DNA from: Nansenia antarctica
Lineage: Eukaryota > Chordata > Actinopteri > Argentiniformes > Microstomatidae
DNA length: 64,000 nucleotides
Reading direction: 5' to 3'
Assembly (NCBI GenBank): GCA_963989245.1
Contig: OZ022342.1
Span: 19,013,868-19,077,867, forward strand
The position numbers and the translations under genes are program-made. Below are positions 22,978 through 35,530 of the stretch, piece by piece (position 1 is the stretch's first letter; every line of letters starts with the position of its first letter). The notes beneath the pieces are model-generated. The model searched no databases, was not told the origin of the DNA, and was given only the letters and a program-made list of their open reading frames with translations.

Positions 22978-23280
22978 CTACAGTAGAATGAGGTCATGAT
23001 TCTGCGTCCACCTGACTGAAACCTGAGGCTCATCACAATCATCGCCGATTTCCTACAGCCCTCCCACGCACCGCTAACTGTCATCTGAAAATGTTTCTGC
23101 CTGAGAGCCGAGTCCACCTAAAAATAAAACCTGTAGTCAGAGTTGCCTGGAAGCCCATCCTGACTGGGACGAGGCCATGTATACCACACCGTGACTCACA
23201 GCTACATTCTAATCACTTCTGATCCCTACCTTCAGCCAGTCAGGAGATAGGCATCCTAACGTGTTGATTCATGGAGAGAT

Positions 23281-25250
23281 ACACATGATTTGTGACACGG
23301 TCTGGTGAAAAGGTCTGCATGGCGGCAATTCTCAAGTCGCGCAAATGACCAAAACGCTTCTCTTTTTCTTTTCTTTTCTTTTTTTTCCGTTCATTTTCAG
23401 TTTTTTTTGTCTTCATATTATAAAAGTTTAAGTGTTGATGAGCCCACTCAATTTAACAAACAAAAGTTTTAGGATCACTGCTGCTGACAGCAGCAATCCA
23501 TTGCAATGATGAGTATGGTGAGTAATCCCCACTACTACCTAGTTAGTGTAGAGTAGTGGGGATTACTCACCAAATCCATTACATTGCAATATTTTGGCTT
23601 GACTAGCAAGTGTGTCATTGATTTTCAACAACATTGACATGTATTTACATTTTTCAGAATAACAGTCAGAACATTTGCTCGGTGGTTGCCGACTTGTTCC
23701 TGCTTTCACCAGCTGCTGTCACATTTGAGAATTTGATTCACTGTATCGTGTCCTGTCCTGCATCAGGCTACTGGGTTAGTGATAAATGGCTTGTAAACAA
23801 GTTTTAGGACGTGTTCAAATGCAAGGACTGTGTGATCATCTAATTATGTGTAGTTATGTGTTTTTAGCATGTTGCTTAACTAGGGTTTTTCCTGCATAGA
23901 GATTATGAGGCGGCCGCCTCCATTACATTTCTTGAGGCCTCCAGGCTGGAGGCTCCAGCTCTCGACAAAACTCTGATGGTAGTATTTTCTACACTTGGAT
24001 GCTAGTTAGAAGGTAATCATTCATGTTACTGAACGAGAGGCGGTACATTTGTCAGGTCTGAAAGTAGTGCACAGCCAGGGACCGGTGATGAAGAGAGCCA
24101 GGCGAGTGCCGGACCACCGGACGAGAGTGCTGGACAGGGGTCAAGGCGAGGATATTCATTAGCCAAAGTCATTAGTAGTCTAGGCTAGTGTAGCCTACTT
24201 TCGACCAAGATCGCGTAGGCCTCTAGGTACCCGTAGGCCTACTCTACACAAACACAATTACATTATTTTAACGTCACTTATTGTGGTTTTGATCCACAAT
24301 GGCTCAACATATTTACGTGGCTCAGAAATTACAGGGAGGGCATGACATGTGACTGCAGCCGTCCACAAACTACTAAGTTACAAAAAACAAATATAAAATA
24401 GTTGTTTATTAAAACAGAATTACCTTGTTGTGTCTTTAGGGAGGACACTGTAGCGTGTCATAGCAACCACCCTGTAACAGGGCCACATTTAGCTTTTATG
24501 TAAAGAGAATCATTATTTATTTTGCATTTCATTGTATTTCAATCAATGTTGAACAGGGCACCTTTATTTGTATGTAGGCTATACACACAAAACAGGACAA
24601 GAGCAAATCATTGTGTGTTGATGTTGACTGCTCAATGAGAATAAACATTTGAATGTACAGAATGCCTGAGAGCCATATATTGCATTATATTCCATTATAT
24701 TTTGAATGGCCATCTGGTGCCTGAATATTGTGTTTTCCTTTACATAAATAATGACATTTCCACCATAAATTGATGCAGAAAAGGCACAAATCAGTGCATA
24801 CAAATTCACCAGAATGCAAGAAATTAAGTGTTTGACGCTCGTTTAAGGACCCCCTGACAGCCCTGCTTCATGGGTCCCCCCGATGTCAAACGCCACTGGT
24901 ACCACCTCCGCCTCATTTTGAGCCAGGAAAAACCCTGGCTAAACATGTAGTTAGATGTTCATAGCAATGTTCTTTCTTAGCTGCTAGCTAGCTACCAACG
25001 CCATGGTAGCAAACATGTTTGTTTTGATTGAGATTTGGAGGTGTACCAACATTCAAATAAGCATATCCTCTTCAACAATTTTATATATTTTTATTTCAAT
25101 GAATGACACATCATTTGAAAGCTTACAATCTGCACTTTCATAATTCATGTCAGGGTGTCGGACTCATTTTTCTCTTCCATAATGTATTTAAAATGTCAGT
25201 AAAGAATGTCTTTTCAATGTTTTTCAATTGTCTTTTCAATCTTCTTACAG
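23281..25250 (+). mobile_element. Dispersed repeat related to 432-869 and 41000-42440, split by a hAT-like insertion
   Basis: The left part (23281-23880) shares GGTCTGGTGAAAAGGTC, GTGGGGATTACTCAC, GGCTTGTAAACAA and GTGTTTTTAGCATGTTG with the other copies. The right part (24937-25160) continues with GTTAGATGTTCA, GTAGCAAACA and GCTTACAATCTGCACTTT in the same order as the copy at 42200-42430. Between them lies a separate element (23881-24936). Confidence 0.6.
23881..24936. mobile_element. hAT-like non-autonomous element nested in a dispersed repeat
   Basis: The ends form inverted repeats: TAGGGTTTTTCCTG...GAGGCGGCCGCC at the left and the complement of AGGGTTTTTCCTGGCTC...GAGGCGGAGG at the right. 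Flanks TGCTTAAC and GGCTAAAC are compatible with a degenerate 8-bp target duplication. The related copy at about 42236 shows the uninterrupted site GTGCTCAACATG. No transposase seen. Confidence 0.7.
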
Positions 25251-26039
25251 AGTAAGAAACAAATGAACTACAGCAAAGTACTAATTGCAGAAAGAGGAAT
25301 GTAAGAATGGCCATGAACACATGTCTGCTATCTCTACTTTGATAACAAAGAGGATCAGGAAGTAGAGTGGTTTTAAACTTCCTGTTGCTATTCCAGACTG
25401 GTTCTCCCTCTGTGTAGGGACATCCACAACATCTCTTAATTATTCATTCATACATGAACAGGTATTGTATGAGGACAAATGATACAGCCTTCTCACTGTC
25501 TCCCTCGATTGTACTCCACAACATCAACATAAACTCTTGGTAACACAGTTTTTAGGATTGATTGATTGAATTGTATCCCCCCTGTGTGTTTGCCTGCTAG
25601 ATTCCTTCCTTGGCTGGCACAGCAAGTCAGTCTGTGCCAGCACAAAGACCTCTTTGTTACCTCGTTTTAGTGAGCAGGCTACAATATAAGATGTGCAGAA
25701 GCACCTGGCCATGTTGATGTCAGACAGAGAACCAATACAGTGAAGCACCTCACATACACATGACATGTAGTTAGAGTTTATTAGTAGTAGTCGATCATTA
25801 TTATAACACCTGAGTCAGTTGCCAGACTCGGTTGACTTTCAATATCGTACCCTGTAGCCATCCGTGCATGTAAATACCACTCTTGGTATTTGAATATTGT
25901 TTTTTTTCTGTCAGAGCATGTAGTCAATGATAGTACGAGACTGAGAAAGGGAGATTGTTCATAGGTCAGTAGTAGATGTCACATGGTCAATGAATGTTGC
26001 TCTGATTTGGTGGGGAGCTGCAATGACATTGTCCTAGTA
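25251..26039. other. Intergenic DNA, nothing recognised
   Basis: Complex sequence without repeats, transposon ends or convincing coding frames that I could identify. Confidence 0.4.
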
Positions 26040-26500
26040 AGAAAGTAAGTAAGTAACGTTTATTTATATAGCACAAATGTACAACAACAAGCAGCCACCC
26101 AAAGTGCTTAACAGATAAAAAGATAAAACACTAGTACAAGAGAAAAACAAGATAAAATACAGATAAAAAAGATCAAATACATTAAAAACAAGGTGCAATA
26201 CAAATAAAAGTGCAAAAAGTGCAGTGTCGGGAGGCGGGCTCACCACAGGTCAAAGGTCAGGGAGAAGAGATGTGTTTTGGCTAGTTTTTTAAAAGCCTCA
26301 ATGTTCTGGGCGGATCTGATGTGGAGGGGGAGACTATTCCAGAGCCTAGGGGCTGCTTTGGAAAAGGCTCTATCCCCTCTTGTTTTTAGTTTAGTCCTAG
26401 GGACCTCCAGAAGCAGTTGGTCAGCTGACCTAAGGGCTCTGGATGGAGTGTGGTGTCCTGAAGAAGAAGTGCTGTTTCCATTCAATGGCTGTTTCCATTC
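26040..26500 (-). mobile_element. L2/CR1-type LINE 3' end, - strand
   Basis: The - strand frame 26485-26240 encodes the typical C-terminal end of fish L2-like reverse transcriptases: RALRSADQLLLEVPRTK, GDRAFSKAAPRLWNSLPLH and a final FKKLAKTHLF. Downstream on that strand comes the usual tail with AAGCACTTTGGG-like and TATATAAATAAACG words, ending in short TTAC repeats. A 5'-truncated, inactive copy. Confidence 0.85.
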
Positions 26501-27390
26501 AACATTATGAAGTGTGTTATAGATCCTCTATGATCTGTATGACCAGGGAACACTTTACATGTTAACTAATCATGGTGACTAATCAGGGAAACTTTTAATT
26601 GCCAACTTTGTTGAGATCACTGCAAACATTTCTGATTTGCACATTAGCTTATTCAAAATGATTTGGTAAATATTGCCTAAATATTTAAGTTGTAATCTGT
26701 AATTCATACAACAACAAAGAAGGCTCCCTGCCACCTTTTTTGGTAAACAGCTGAGGGATGTGGCTGGAGAAAGTTAACCACTCTCAATATCATAGACAGG
26801 GCTATGGATGCAAGGACTGAAGATCCATGAGATCAAAATGATAGTTTTAACCATGTGTTGAAGCTATACAGTGTTGGTTTACAATTGTAAAATTGAGTAA
26901 AACAAGCGTACCCTATATGTTGGGTCTGATTCGGTAAGACAGTTGATTTAAGCTCATGAGGCATTTATACGTTATATTCTTCAATAATCGATGGCTACAG
27001 GCTATAATTAATTCAAAAATGTATATACCAATTACAGGTTTCCCCTTAAAGGTGAGTGATGTAGTATGCCTATGATCACGTTCAATATGTTATCTATATT
27101 ACATTTCGTGAGCTTAGAATGATAAGGTTCTATCTGACTAGTTCAGAGATATTGAGCGTCAAAGTTTTTACATTCCATTATGTTCTGTGAGATGGAACTT
27201 TTGTATTTTATTAATTACTAACTCAAAAATGTCTAAAATTACTAACACCTAACGTCACGATTTGTTATCTCATCTTCATACTTTGAAGATTCGTTAAGTA
27301 ATAGAACGATATCACATTGAATGGTGGTGGTCTGTTTTGCATTTCGCTCATACACACAGTGACATCATGAAACTTCAGGTCAACCAGATA
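26501..27390. other. Upstream flank of claudin gene
   Basis: Contains the dispersed repeat 26735-27045. The rest is AT-rich without recognised features. Confidence 0.4.
26735..27045 (+). mobile_element. Dispersed DNA repeat (copy 2)
   Basis: Starts near GGTAAACAGCTGAGGG and ends near GGTTTCCCCTT. It matches the reverse of 13325-14345 in several ordered blocks (TAACCACTCTCAA, GTTTTAACCATG, TAAGCTCATGA). No coding frame. About 0.7 kb upstream of the claudin start. Confidence 0.55.
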
Positions 27391-27419
27391 CTGTGGATGA
27401 GGCCGAGGAGCGAAACTGC

Positions 27420-27476
27420 GCGCGTCCCCGCCCCCTGCGCGTCCCCGCCCCCTTGGGAGAGAGCGATTTTATAAAG
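27420..27476 (+). promoter_or_regulatory. Claudin promoter: two GC boxes and a TATA-like box
   Basis: GCGCGTCCCCGCCCC occurs twice in direct succession (Sp/KLF-type GC boxes), followed by TTTATAAAG at 27468-27476. A start site near 27500 would give a 5' UTR of about 260 bp. Confidence 0.6.
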
Positions 27477-27761
27477 CTCGTCCTCGATAATCCCTCATTG
27501 CATATTCAAGGTGCGGCTTTGAAACAGGTGTCTAAAGAAAATAGCTCCTTTTGCATTTTAGAAGCGAAACTTCAACGATAGGTCAACGTTTTGCGGACTA
27601 CAGAAATATTTCTAAGATATTTTAAACAGAAAACGAACTTATTTTGAAGACAATTTTGAAAACGGTTTGTGCGGGATTACCTTTTGAGCAGGTGGACAAT
27701 AAATTCAGCAACAAAAAACTCTGCAACTACTGCGTTTTTTCCTTACTTAAAAGACTTTAAA

Positions 27762-30700
27762 ATGGCAAACTCAGGACTCCAGATTTTGGGGTTTGCCCTT
27801 TCGCTACTGGGTCTGATCGGGTTAATCATCGGCACAATCTTGCCCCAGTGGAAGATGTCAGCTTATGTGGGGGACAACATCATCACTGCGGTGGCCATGT
27901 ACCAAGGACTGTGGATGTCTTGTGCATTCCAGAGCACAGGCCAGATACAATGCAAAGTGTACGACTCAATTCTACAACTTGACAGTAAGTGCTGAATCAG
28001 TTACAAAGGAAATGTTCATGTGATGCACCATTATACTAATAGGTGTCTAAATCTAAGCCACTCCTTATGACTTTTAGCCTACATACACATGAGAATGAGC
28101 ATCTCATTGTAGGCTAAAGGCTTTTTGTAACCATAGCCTATGTGTTCTATTATGTGGCCCATGCTTTGAGTTGATGCACTTGTTATCCCTGTGCTATTCA
28201 TTAACTAAACATCCTGTGCATGACTACCCAGCCTCTTCACATTTCCTCATAGAGTTTCCTATATTGCTCAGGTAGCCCAGCCAGTAGGCCCATCTCGTGC
28301 CCTGCAGGTTCCCTCTGGCTAACCTGTGTTCTTTAGAAGACCACTCCCTGTTATCTCTGGGAAGGAGCTCAAACAATCTGGAAGGAATGTCTTCACTGTT
28401 GATTCATGGACATGGCTGGGTTGCGCTGTTACCAGGGTAATGATTATCCCTGATAGTCATTGTCCTGTGTCCTGGTTAGTGTTTTTTGTTTTGTTTTTTA
28501 GTGTCTTTTGTTTTGTTTTGTTTTTTCTTGTTTTTGTTTAGTTTTTTCTTGTTATAACTATTTCTTTTTTCACATGTTCGAAATAAAGCTTTCATTCATT
28601 CATTCTGGTCGTGCCCACTTACGTGGATGGAAAAACCCTCATACAGCGCCGGGGGCAGGGGCGCGGGCTCTAGGCGTGATTGATAAACATCACTAGTCTC
28701 TGTTTAGTCAACACCGCAGTGCATCGTGACAAAATGTCGGTTGGTGGTGTCTGACAGTCTCATTTAACTTGCAAAGTCGGCAAAAGGGCGCACTTAATTA
28801 CCACTCTACCACGTTATACCAAGTACTACAACTGACTTTCCTACTCCACTGAAGACACATTATATTTTTGTTTCACTTTGTAAGTTCTTCATTTCATTTG
28901 ACAGTTAAACTGAGCCCATTTGCCCTCTCATTTCCACTCATCACTAGTTTCAGACCAGGATCCCATGTGGATGAATGTCTGTGGGCACTTGTGCAATCAG
29001 TAGGCCTACAGCACATACCAGCACAGAGAACATCACTCCTGTAAATCATGTCTGCATTATTGAGCAACAGCTACATGTTACTGACCACCATCTCGATGCT
29101 TGCTGTCCTGATTAATTCCATGGCCCTATAATGCTGAGTGTTTGATTTGACAGAACTACTTGTTTTCTGTCCCTGATATGTTCTGATCGGCGGTTCGAGC
29201 CCCGGCTGGTCACATGTCGAAGTGTCCTTGGGCAAGACACTGAACCCCAAAATTGCTCCCAATGAGCAGGCCGGCGCCTTGCATGGCAGCTTGCCGCCAT
29301 TGGTGTGTGAATGTGTGTGTGAATGGGTGAATGAGAGGCCATTGTAAAGTGCTTTGGAATAAGGCGCTATATAAGTCAGTCCATTTACCATTTACCTTCC
29401 CCATCTTTGTGTTAATGAATGCCTGTCATCAGCTTTGTCTCACTACTCACTACTGTTGAGTTCAGTGTGGAGGCTACGTAGTGAGTGCCATCCATTCCAC
29501 TCATAGTTTCAGATTCTTTACCCATGATGAACCTGTGTAGTTATGCATTGCCTCTGTTTGCTATCACTTTCCGTTTATGGGAGTCTGCTTTAGTGGCTGT
29601 AAAACCATTTAGTGTTTGACTTGCGTATCAACATTTTGATAAAGCATATCGCTTTATTGACACCTTATCACATCTGCAAACATGAGTACAAGCGGCAGTT
29701 ATGATAAACATAGTGTTATCAAAGCTGTGGTCAGATATAACAACTCAACAAATAATGGCTTTGATATCCATTCTATTGAGTGACCGTGTCATTAACAAGG
29801 AGATGAATTGCCAACAGAATGAGGACTTGTGGAATGTTGTATTATAAACTCAACTAACCCGTTTACATTTTACAACATGACTTTTCATGCTATGGTGGTT
29901 GGTGCTAGTAGGGAGGGTTTTGTTTTAAGGCTACCATTTCATGTTGAGTGTTGGAGTTTGTCTTAGGAATGGGTCCTAAATCAGCCAATCATTCAAATGT
30001 ATTTGTAGAGCACTTTTCTTTTCATTTGTGAGGCCATTTTTGATCACTTTGCTGACTTTGTAGCCATTTTGATTTGAGCTCTTTTGAATGCCAGGTGCAA
30101 GCAAACTGCTTTCTGTATGTTTAACCAATGGAAAAGCAAGACATTTCTTGAGTGGCAAGGCTTGGGAGTGTTTCTGTCTCAGTGAAACCTGAACTCCCCC
30201 ATCTCTGCCATAACTGGTCTGGCCTGTTCCTGCCGACTGAGCTGGTGAGGGGGAGGGGAGGCACACACACACAAACACACACACTCACTCATTCAACCCT
30301 TGAGGGTTTCCAGTTGGAGCCGGTTTCTCTTGACTACAGGTGCATTGGGAGAGGGAGTGGTTCAGGCAGTGAGACAGAGGATTAGGAGTACAGTGTAGTA
30401 GAATGATTTATATGCATGTTCACAATCACACATTGTCCCAGGTTATTGAGTGAAAAGGCCATCAACCATAAGGCAATTTACAATACACACAGATACAATT
30501 GGTTTTAAAGTATTTCAGTCTGGTTACAAAACCACTTAAACCGCTGAGTTCTCCCAACAGATCTTTGGTCAGATGAAACTACATGGTCGCGTATTTGACT
30601 AGGCAGTTTTTACTCAGTTTTTAATCATTTCTTTCTATGAAATAATACACTTTAAAAAGAGGTTGAATTCAGTGGTACTAAAGCATGTGCTCTGATTAGG

Positions 30701-31454
30701 AGGTTACTATATTGTCGTGCATGGTCTGAATGCCCTCTTTGGGATGGATTGATCTTTGTCACTGTTAATGGGAACACCTGTTGAATAAACTCTCTTCAAC
30801 CCCTTCAGGTGCCCTCCAGGCGACGCGTGCCCTGATGATCGTGGGCATCATCGTGACGGTGGCTGGCCTCGGCGTGGCTACTATGGGAATGAAGTGCACC
30901 AACTGTGGAGGAGATGACAAGACAAAAAAGTCTCGCATTGCCATGGCAGGAGGCATCATCCTTCTGATTGGAGGTGAACTACCTTTTTAAACATTGTTGT
31001 AATTTGCTATAGATTCTTTTCATGAGCTGATCATTAAATCAGAAATTCTCTCTCTCCACGACCATAGCTCTTGCAGCATTAGTTGCCTGCTCGTGGTTTG
31101 CTCACAACATCATCCAGGCCTTCTACAACCCCTTCACCCCGGTCAACACCAAGTAAGTACTGCATCTAGCCAACTGGTCTTCACCCCTATGTTCCCTCTT
31201 TTCAACTAGAATCTTCATATCCAGTTGTCCTCTATCGGGCCTTGCACTGATGCTTGTTTAAAACACACCACACCCTGCTCCTCTCCTCCAGGTACGAGTT
31301 TGGGTCGGCCATCTTCATCGCCTGGGCAGGAGCCTTCCTGGATATAATCGGAGGTTCCATGATGGCAGCTTCCTGTCCTAGGGGCAAAGCATCTACACCC
31401 AGGTACCCCATCGCCTCCACCCGACCCCCCAGCAGCACCAAGGAGTACGTCTGA
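27762..31454 (+). CDS. cldn7: Claudin-7-like tight-junction protein, four exons, complete
   Basis: Four-pass tight-junction membrane protein. Exons 27762-27984, 30809-30973, 31068-31152 and 31292-31454, all GT-AG and in phase, give 211 aa, the same length as human CLDN7. It starts MANSGLQILGFALSLLG (first membrane helix). The first extracellular loop holds the claudin signature W...GLW...C...C (GLWMSC, then IQCKVYDS). The second exon encodes ALQATRALM and a GMKCTNCGGDDK loop. The third has the second extracellular loop (FYNPFTP). The fourth has the last helix, a CP cysteine segment and the C-terminal PDZ-binding end KEYV. The start follows AAA and is the first ATG of the claudin frame. GC boxes and a TATA-like box lie upstream; AATAAA at 32679-32684 would end a 1.2-kb 3' UTR. 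Intron 1 (2.8 kb) carries a SINE and LINE-like tail. Confidence 0.97.
28440..28605 (+). mobile_element. LINE-like 3' tail in claudin intron 1
   Basis: A T-rich stretch followed by CATGTTCGAAATAAAGCTTTCATTCATTCATTC, i.e. AATAAA followed by short ATTC repeats, as at the 3' ends of several fish LINE families. No coding remnant, so the family is uncertain. Confidence 0.4.
29185..29395 (+). mobile_element. tRNA-derived SINE, 5' truncated, in claudin intron 1
   Basis: GGTTCGAGCCCCGGC (box-B-like) is followed by GTCCTTGGGCAAGACACTGA, GTGTGAATGGGTGAATG and AAAGTGCTTTGGAATAAGGC + GCTATATAAGTCAGTCCATT, the standard body and tail of a common teleost SINE. The box-A part is missing. Confidence 0.8.
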
Positions 31455-32845
31455 GCAGTAGCGCCCCGTGGTGCCAGGAGGCTGAAGGAAAACATCCAGA
31501 TCAACATCGGTCCAACACAAGATGGCATTTAGTTCCTGCCAATGATAGGCCTACTTAACATTCTGTAGGCCTACGATTCTATAGGCCTTCCTGTTTGTTT
31601 TTAACTACTTGTTTTTATTTTATTTTTAATATCCTCTGTTACTTACTTGATATGAGGATGCCATTGTAAGAGAAATCTGCATTTTATGTTCATTTGTATT
31701 GTAGAGGACTGCTCATAATGTTTACCACTGTCTAAAGGAGAGCATATAGTGAGTGAGTCAGCCTCAGGGAGAGCCTCTGCTTTTTTACCCTCCTCCTCCT
31801 CCTCCTCTCATATCATCACTCCAGTTCTCCCATGTGTGTTACTGTAGCCTACATGAACAGGCCAGATGATTGTAAAGGTGAAAGGACCGTAATGTTCTGG
31901 CATTGTATGATGTGACCTCCAACCCTCACCCAACATCTTTGAATAGCCATATCTTGGTATTCTAAGATGTAACTGTGCCTTTTTGTGTAAGTGTGCCTAA
32001 GTGTGTAAGTGTAAGTGTGCCTTCTTTTACCTGATTATGCTAGATATCTTGATTCCAATGAATGAGGGGGGTGACGCAATATGACAAAATCAGTAAAGAC
32101 AGTTGTTTTTGGTGCCATTGTTTTTGTTCCAGACATGTTTTTTTGGGGGGGGGGTTATTAGTGGCTCAGTTTTATGTAAGGACAGACGGAGCAGAGTCCT
32201 CTGAAGATCATTACAGTGTTGGCCACTAAAGACCCTGCTTGAAGGAGGACATCTGTTTAGATAGATTAGTTTTCCCAAGGTCCAGTGATCAAGTGCCTGA
32301 GAGTAAAGTTGGCGGGGGGGTCTTATTCTCTTATCACCTGGACCTTGCTAAAACATCTCTTCCCTGTAACTTTCACTGGGTTTGCTGGAGTTATGTACTG
32401 TATACAGTGGTGTACTGACGTCACACGTGTTGTAATCTAGACCTCTCCCTCAACATCAACAATAGGATTGTGAACTATAGAAATCTGTTTGATCGATCGA
32501 GTAGACAAGACTTGCTCTCTAAGCTCTCACTGTGTCAATGAAGATTTTCACTTTGAAGGGAATTTCTGTTATGTTCCCAAGAATAGAGTTATAATACTTG
32601 CTGCCACATTATAGAATATTTAACATTTTTTAAGAGGTTGTGTTTTTTTTTTGTTTTTTTTGTGATTTGCCTTATGTAAATAAAACAAATGGTGAAATTG
32701 TACATTGTTTTTGGCTTACTGAAATTACTTTGTGGGATTTTTGTTCTGAAAACAGTGTTTCCACAGTACTTAAACCTAGCCAGTACTTTCAAATCTATGA
32801 GGGGCCATCAAGAACTGCATAATGGGTATGGGGTGTAGAGATGCC
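31455..32845 (+). other. cldn7 3' UTR and downstream flank
   Basis: Probable 3' UTR to AATAAA at 32679-32684. No repeat or gene recognised. Confidence 0.6.
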
Positions 32846-33060
32846 ACTAGGGGTAGTGGTGGTCTAGTGGATAGTGAGTTGGACTTGAGTTGGACTTGGG
32901 ATCGGAAGGTTGTGAGTTCAAATCCCGCCTGAAGCCACACCACTACTAGTGTGCCCTTGGGTAAGGCACTTAGCCCTCAGTTACTCCAGGGGGAATGTCC
33001 CTGTAATTCGTAATTGTAAGTCACTTTGGATAAAAGCGTCTGCTAAATGACAAAATTAAA
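32846..33060 (+). mobile_element. tRNA-derived SINE, near full length
   Basis: The tRNA-like head has TGGTCTAGTGG (box A) and GGTTGTGAGTTCAAATCCC (box B). The body has CCCTTGGGTAAGGCACTTA and CAGGGGGAATGTCCCTGTAA, and the tail TTGGATAAAAGCGTCTGC + TAAATGAC is the conserved 3' end of many teleost SINEs. Confidence 0.9.
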
Positions 33061-33609
33061 TTATTATGCCCAAGAGTAGTGACAGCATGAAGGGTGCCGT
33101 GTAGTTAACTATGGTGGGACTTTCTATGAGCTGGAAAAGCATGGACCAATTGGATCAACCCATGGTCTTCAATAGACTTATGTATGTATAGATTGTAAAT
33201 GGATTTCAGGTGCAGGACACCTCTACAAATCTACTGCCAATAAATGACTGACCTGACACAGCAATGTACGTGGCCGTGACACCTGCGAGTGTCTGTGAAA
33301 AACAGATCTCCTGCTATGATTAGTTTGGGTGTCCTTATCAGCTGTCAAAAGGCTCTCTGTGTGCCTAAGCTGTCATGGCTGTTAACAGAAGCTCTGTCTC
33401 TATTTCAGACTCTTGTGCCAGGTAGTTCCACCCATTGTGGTTTTGGTGTTTTGTTGCTATGCCATCTGACGGATCATAGGACAGCCTCCGCAGTGCACAG
33501 CACAGTTATTAGAGCTTGAGCTGCATTTTTATGTATGAAAGGTGCTATATAAATAATGCTTATTATTATTATTAGGATGAGGGGTTAGACACTGGAGCTG
33601 CACTCCAGC

Positions 33610-33852
33610 CAGGGCCGGCCGCTGGCATAAACAGTCTATGCGGTTGCTTAGGGCCACAACCACTAGTAGGGGCCACACTTTTGCTGTCGATTTAGCTCAA
33701 GCTACCACCTGCCAATCAAAAACTCTGCTACCCCTGTCGACCAATCACCCGTCACTCAAAACCTCCACCCCCCCCCCCCCTGACAAAACGTGGAGGTGGG
33801 GGGGCACAAAAAAATCTTGCTTAGGGCCACAGAAGTCCTTGGGCTGGGCCTG
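33610..33852. mobile_element. hAT-like MITE
   Basis: Imperfect inverted ends (CAGGGCCGGCC and the complement of CAGGCCCAGCCC) with inner TTGCTTAGGGCCAC on both arms, flanked by a perfect 8-bp duplication ACTCCAGC at 33602-33609 and 33853-33860. A C14-like homopolymer lies inside. Confidence 0.85.
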
Positions 33853-34248
33853 ACTCCAGCACAGCAGGTGACAGTGACTCACCCACAATTTATTTACACC
33901 TACTCAAATCACAGAAGATGAAGAGGACTACATGGCGTTATATTCTGTATAATCACAGTTCATTTAGGGGAGTGTGCTCTCGAGTGGTTAGAACTCTATG
34001 GTATGATATGGTTTTGGTGTGAGCATGTTTTGCCTGAGGCATTATGCACCATCCCGAATAGCAAACAAGTGTTTTTGTTGTAGGTAGCATATTCAACTAA
34101 ACAGAACACAAACACAAAACAGGTTTTATTTCAAAATGAATTGCAGATTTAATCAAGTCTACACAAGAATTGTTTGAAGAGCTTAAGGCAAGTGAGACAG
34201 GTGAATAAAAACTTCTGGGCAGGGCACTGTTTGTTCCTTTGGCTTTAT

Positions 34249-34261
34249 CGCCATCTTGTGG
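34249..34261 (-). promoter_or_regulatory. CTCF-like motif
   Basis: The - strand reads CCACAAGATGGCG, a good CTCF core match. It lies between the convergent cldn7 and - strand gene. Motif match only. Confidence 0.45.
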
Positions 34262-35026
34262 TGCATATCAAAATCATCCTAACAATGCAGCAATAACATT
34301 TCAATACGTTTAAACGATTCTGTTTGATGAGTAGGAGAATCTTCTGAGCATGGTATGTTAGATCAGTATTGTAATATGAAGTCCTCAGACTTAAGTGCAT
34401 GCAAGAAGTTGGTTACATTTAGAATGTTGGAGTTATCCAATCTGCAGAGGTACATATTACAGCTCAGGAGTACCAGTAGTCTAGCATGAAGAGGCTAAGT
34501 ACCCAATGGTTCCACACTAAAAACGTACACATATCTTATCACAGTTGGACCAGCCAGGTGAGGGCATTATCATAAGCAGATTGTAGGCTGCAGACTGTAG
34601 GAAAGGTCACAGTGACAACCCTTGTCCCTTTGGTAGAATTAATGTGAAGTTTGACTATGTTGTTCTAAGCTAAGGCTTTGATTATGACATGTTGCTTATT
34701 ACCGATATTAACTACAATAAATTAAAGATTGTCTCAGTCTTCACATTGATTCATACAGAAAAAGTAATAAATAATGATTACATCTATTACATTATTACAG
34801 GGAGAGTGTTGAGGACCATCAAAGGCTAAATCATCATATCTTTTAACATAATGTGAAATAAAAGAAAGATGTATCGATACAGTATCTGAATACAATGCTG
34901 TTGAAATACTGTACTCATGCTGAACGGCCATGATATTCAAGGGATGTAAACATGGATGAGATGCATATTTGTTTTTGCCACTAAGACAGCTATTCTCACC
35001 TTTACATTTAGGTGGAATACGACAAA

Positions 35027-35085
35027 CACACACACACGCACTCACACTCACACACACACACACACGCACACGCACACGCACACGC

Positions 35086-35121
<36 letters not shown>
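35027..35121. repeat. (CA)n microsatellite
   Basis: CA run with regularly spaced GCACAC units in the middle. Confidence 0.95.
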
Positions 35122-35125
<4 letters not shown>

Positions 35126-35530
35126 ACAAAGTTACAAAAGTAACCTGTTTTGCAATGAGACACCCATTGGGTGAAGCAGTTGGGGTGGAGTGTTCCAAAG
35201 GCATAAAACTATAAACAGGTCAACACATTTTTAGGGGGCAAATCTTCATAGGGGGGCAAATCTTCATAGACCTCTAGTGCTTTTGCTTCAGCTTGCTCGG
35301 CCTCACATCTATCCTACTTGCTCCATCTCCAAAACAGCAGCTCCAGTGCAGGTTTTTCCTCTATTTCGTTCAACACCTTCCTGTGTCAAGGAAGCACTAA
35401 ACTACAGGGGATGCACATGCTGCTCTTGTAAACTGCGTTGGGCACCTGAACTGGGTAGGTACTCTCCAGGTAGTATATCCTAGAACTTAGTTACAAATTA
35501 GCACATTGAGTCTAGATAGTCTCACAGTGT

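Larger units (their letters stand above)
20591..23280. other. Intergenic DNA dominated by microsatellites
   Basis: CA/GT arrays at 20916-20969, 21399-21592, 22167-22294 and about 22480-22530, a GA-rich minisatellite at 22815-22977 and a CTCF-like motif at 21608-21622. No gene seen. Confidence 0.5.
33861..35530 (-). other. 3' flank and probable 3' UTR of the - strand two-exon gene
   Basis: Downstream of the stop at 35531 on the - strand. A - strand AATAAA (TTTATT at 34125-34130) could end the transcript. Contains the CA array 35027-35121 and a CTCF-like motif at 34249-34261. Confidence 0.4.

Noticed and set aside
29071..29391. 106-codon - strand frame in claudin intron 1
   Set aside because: It is the antisense of a SINE.
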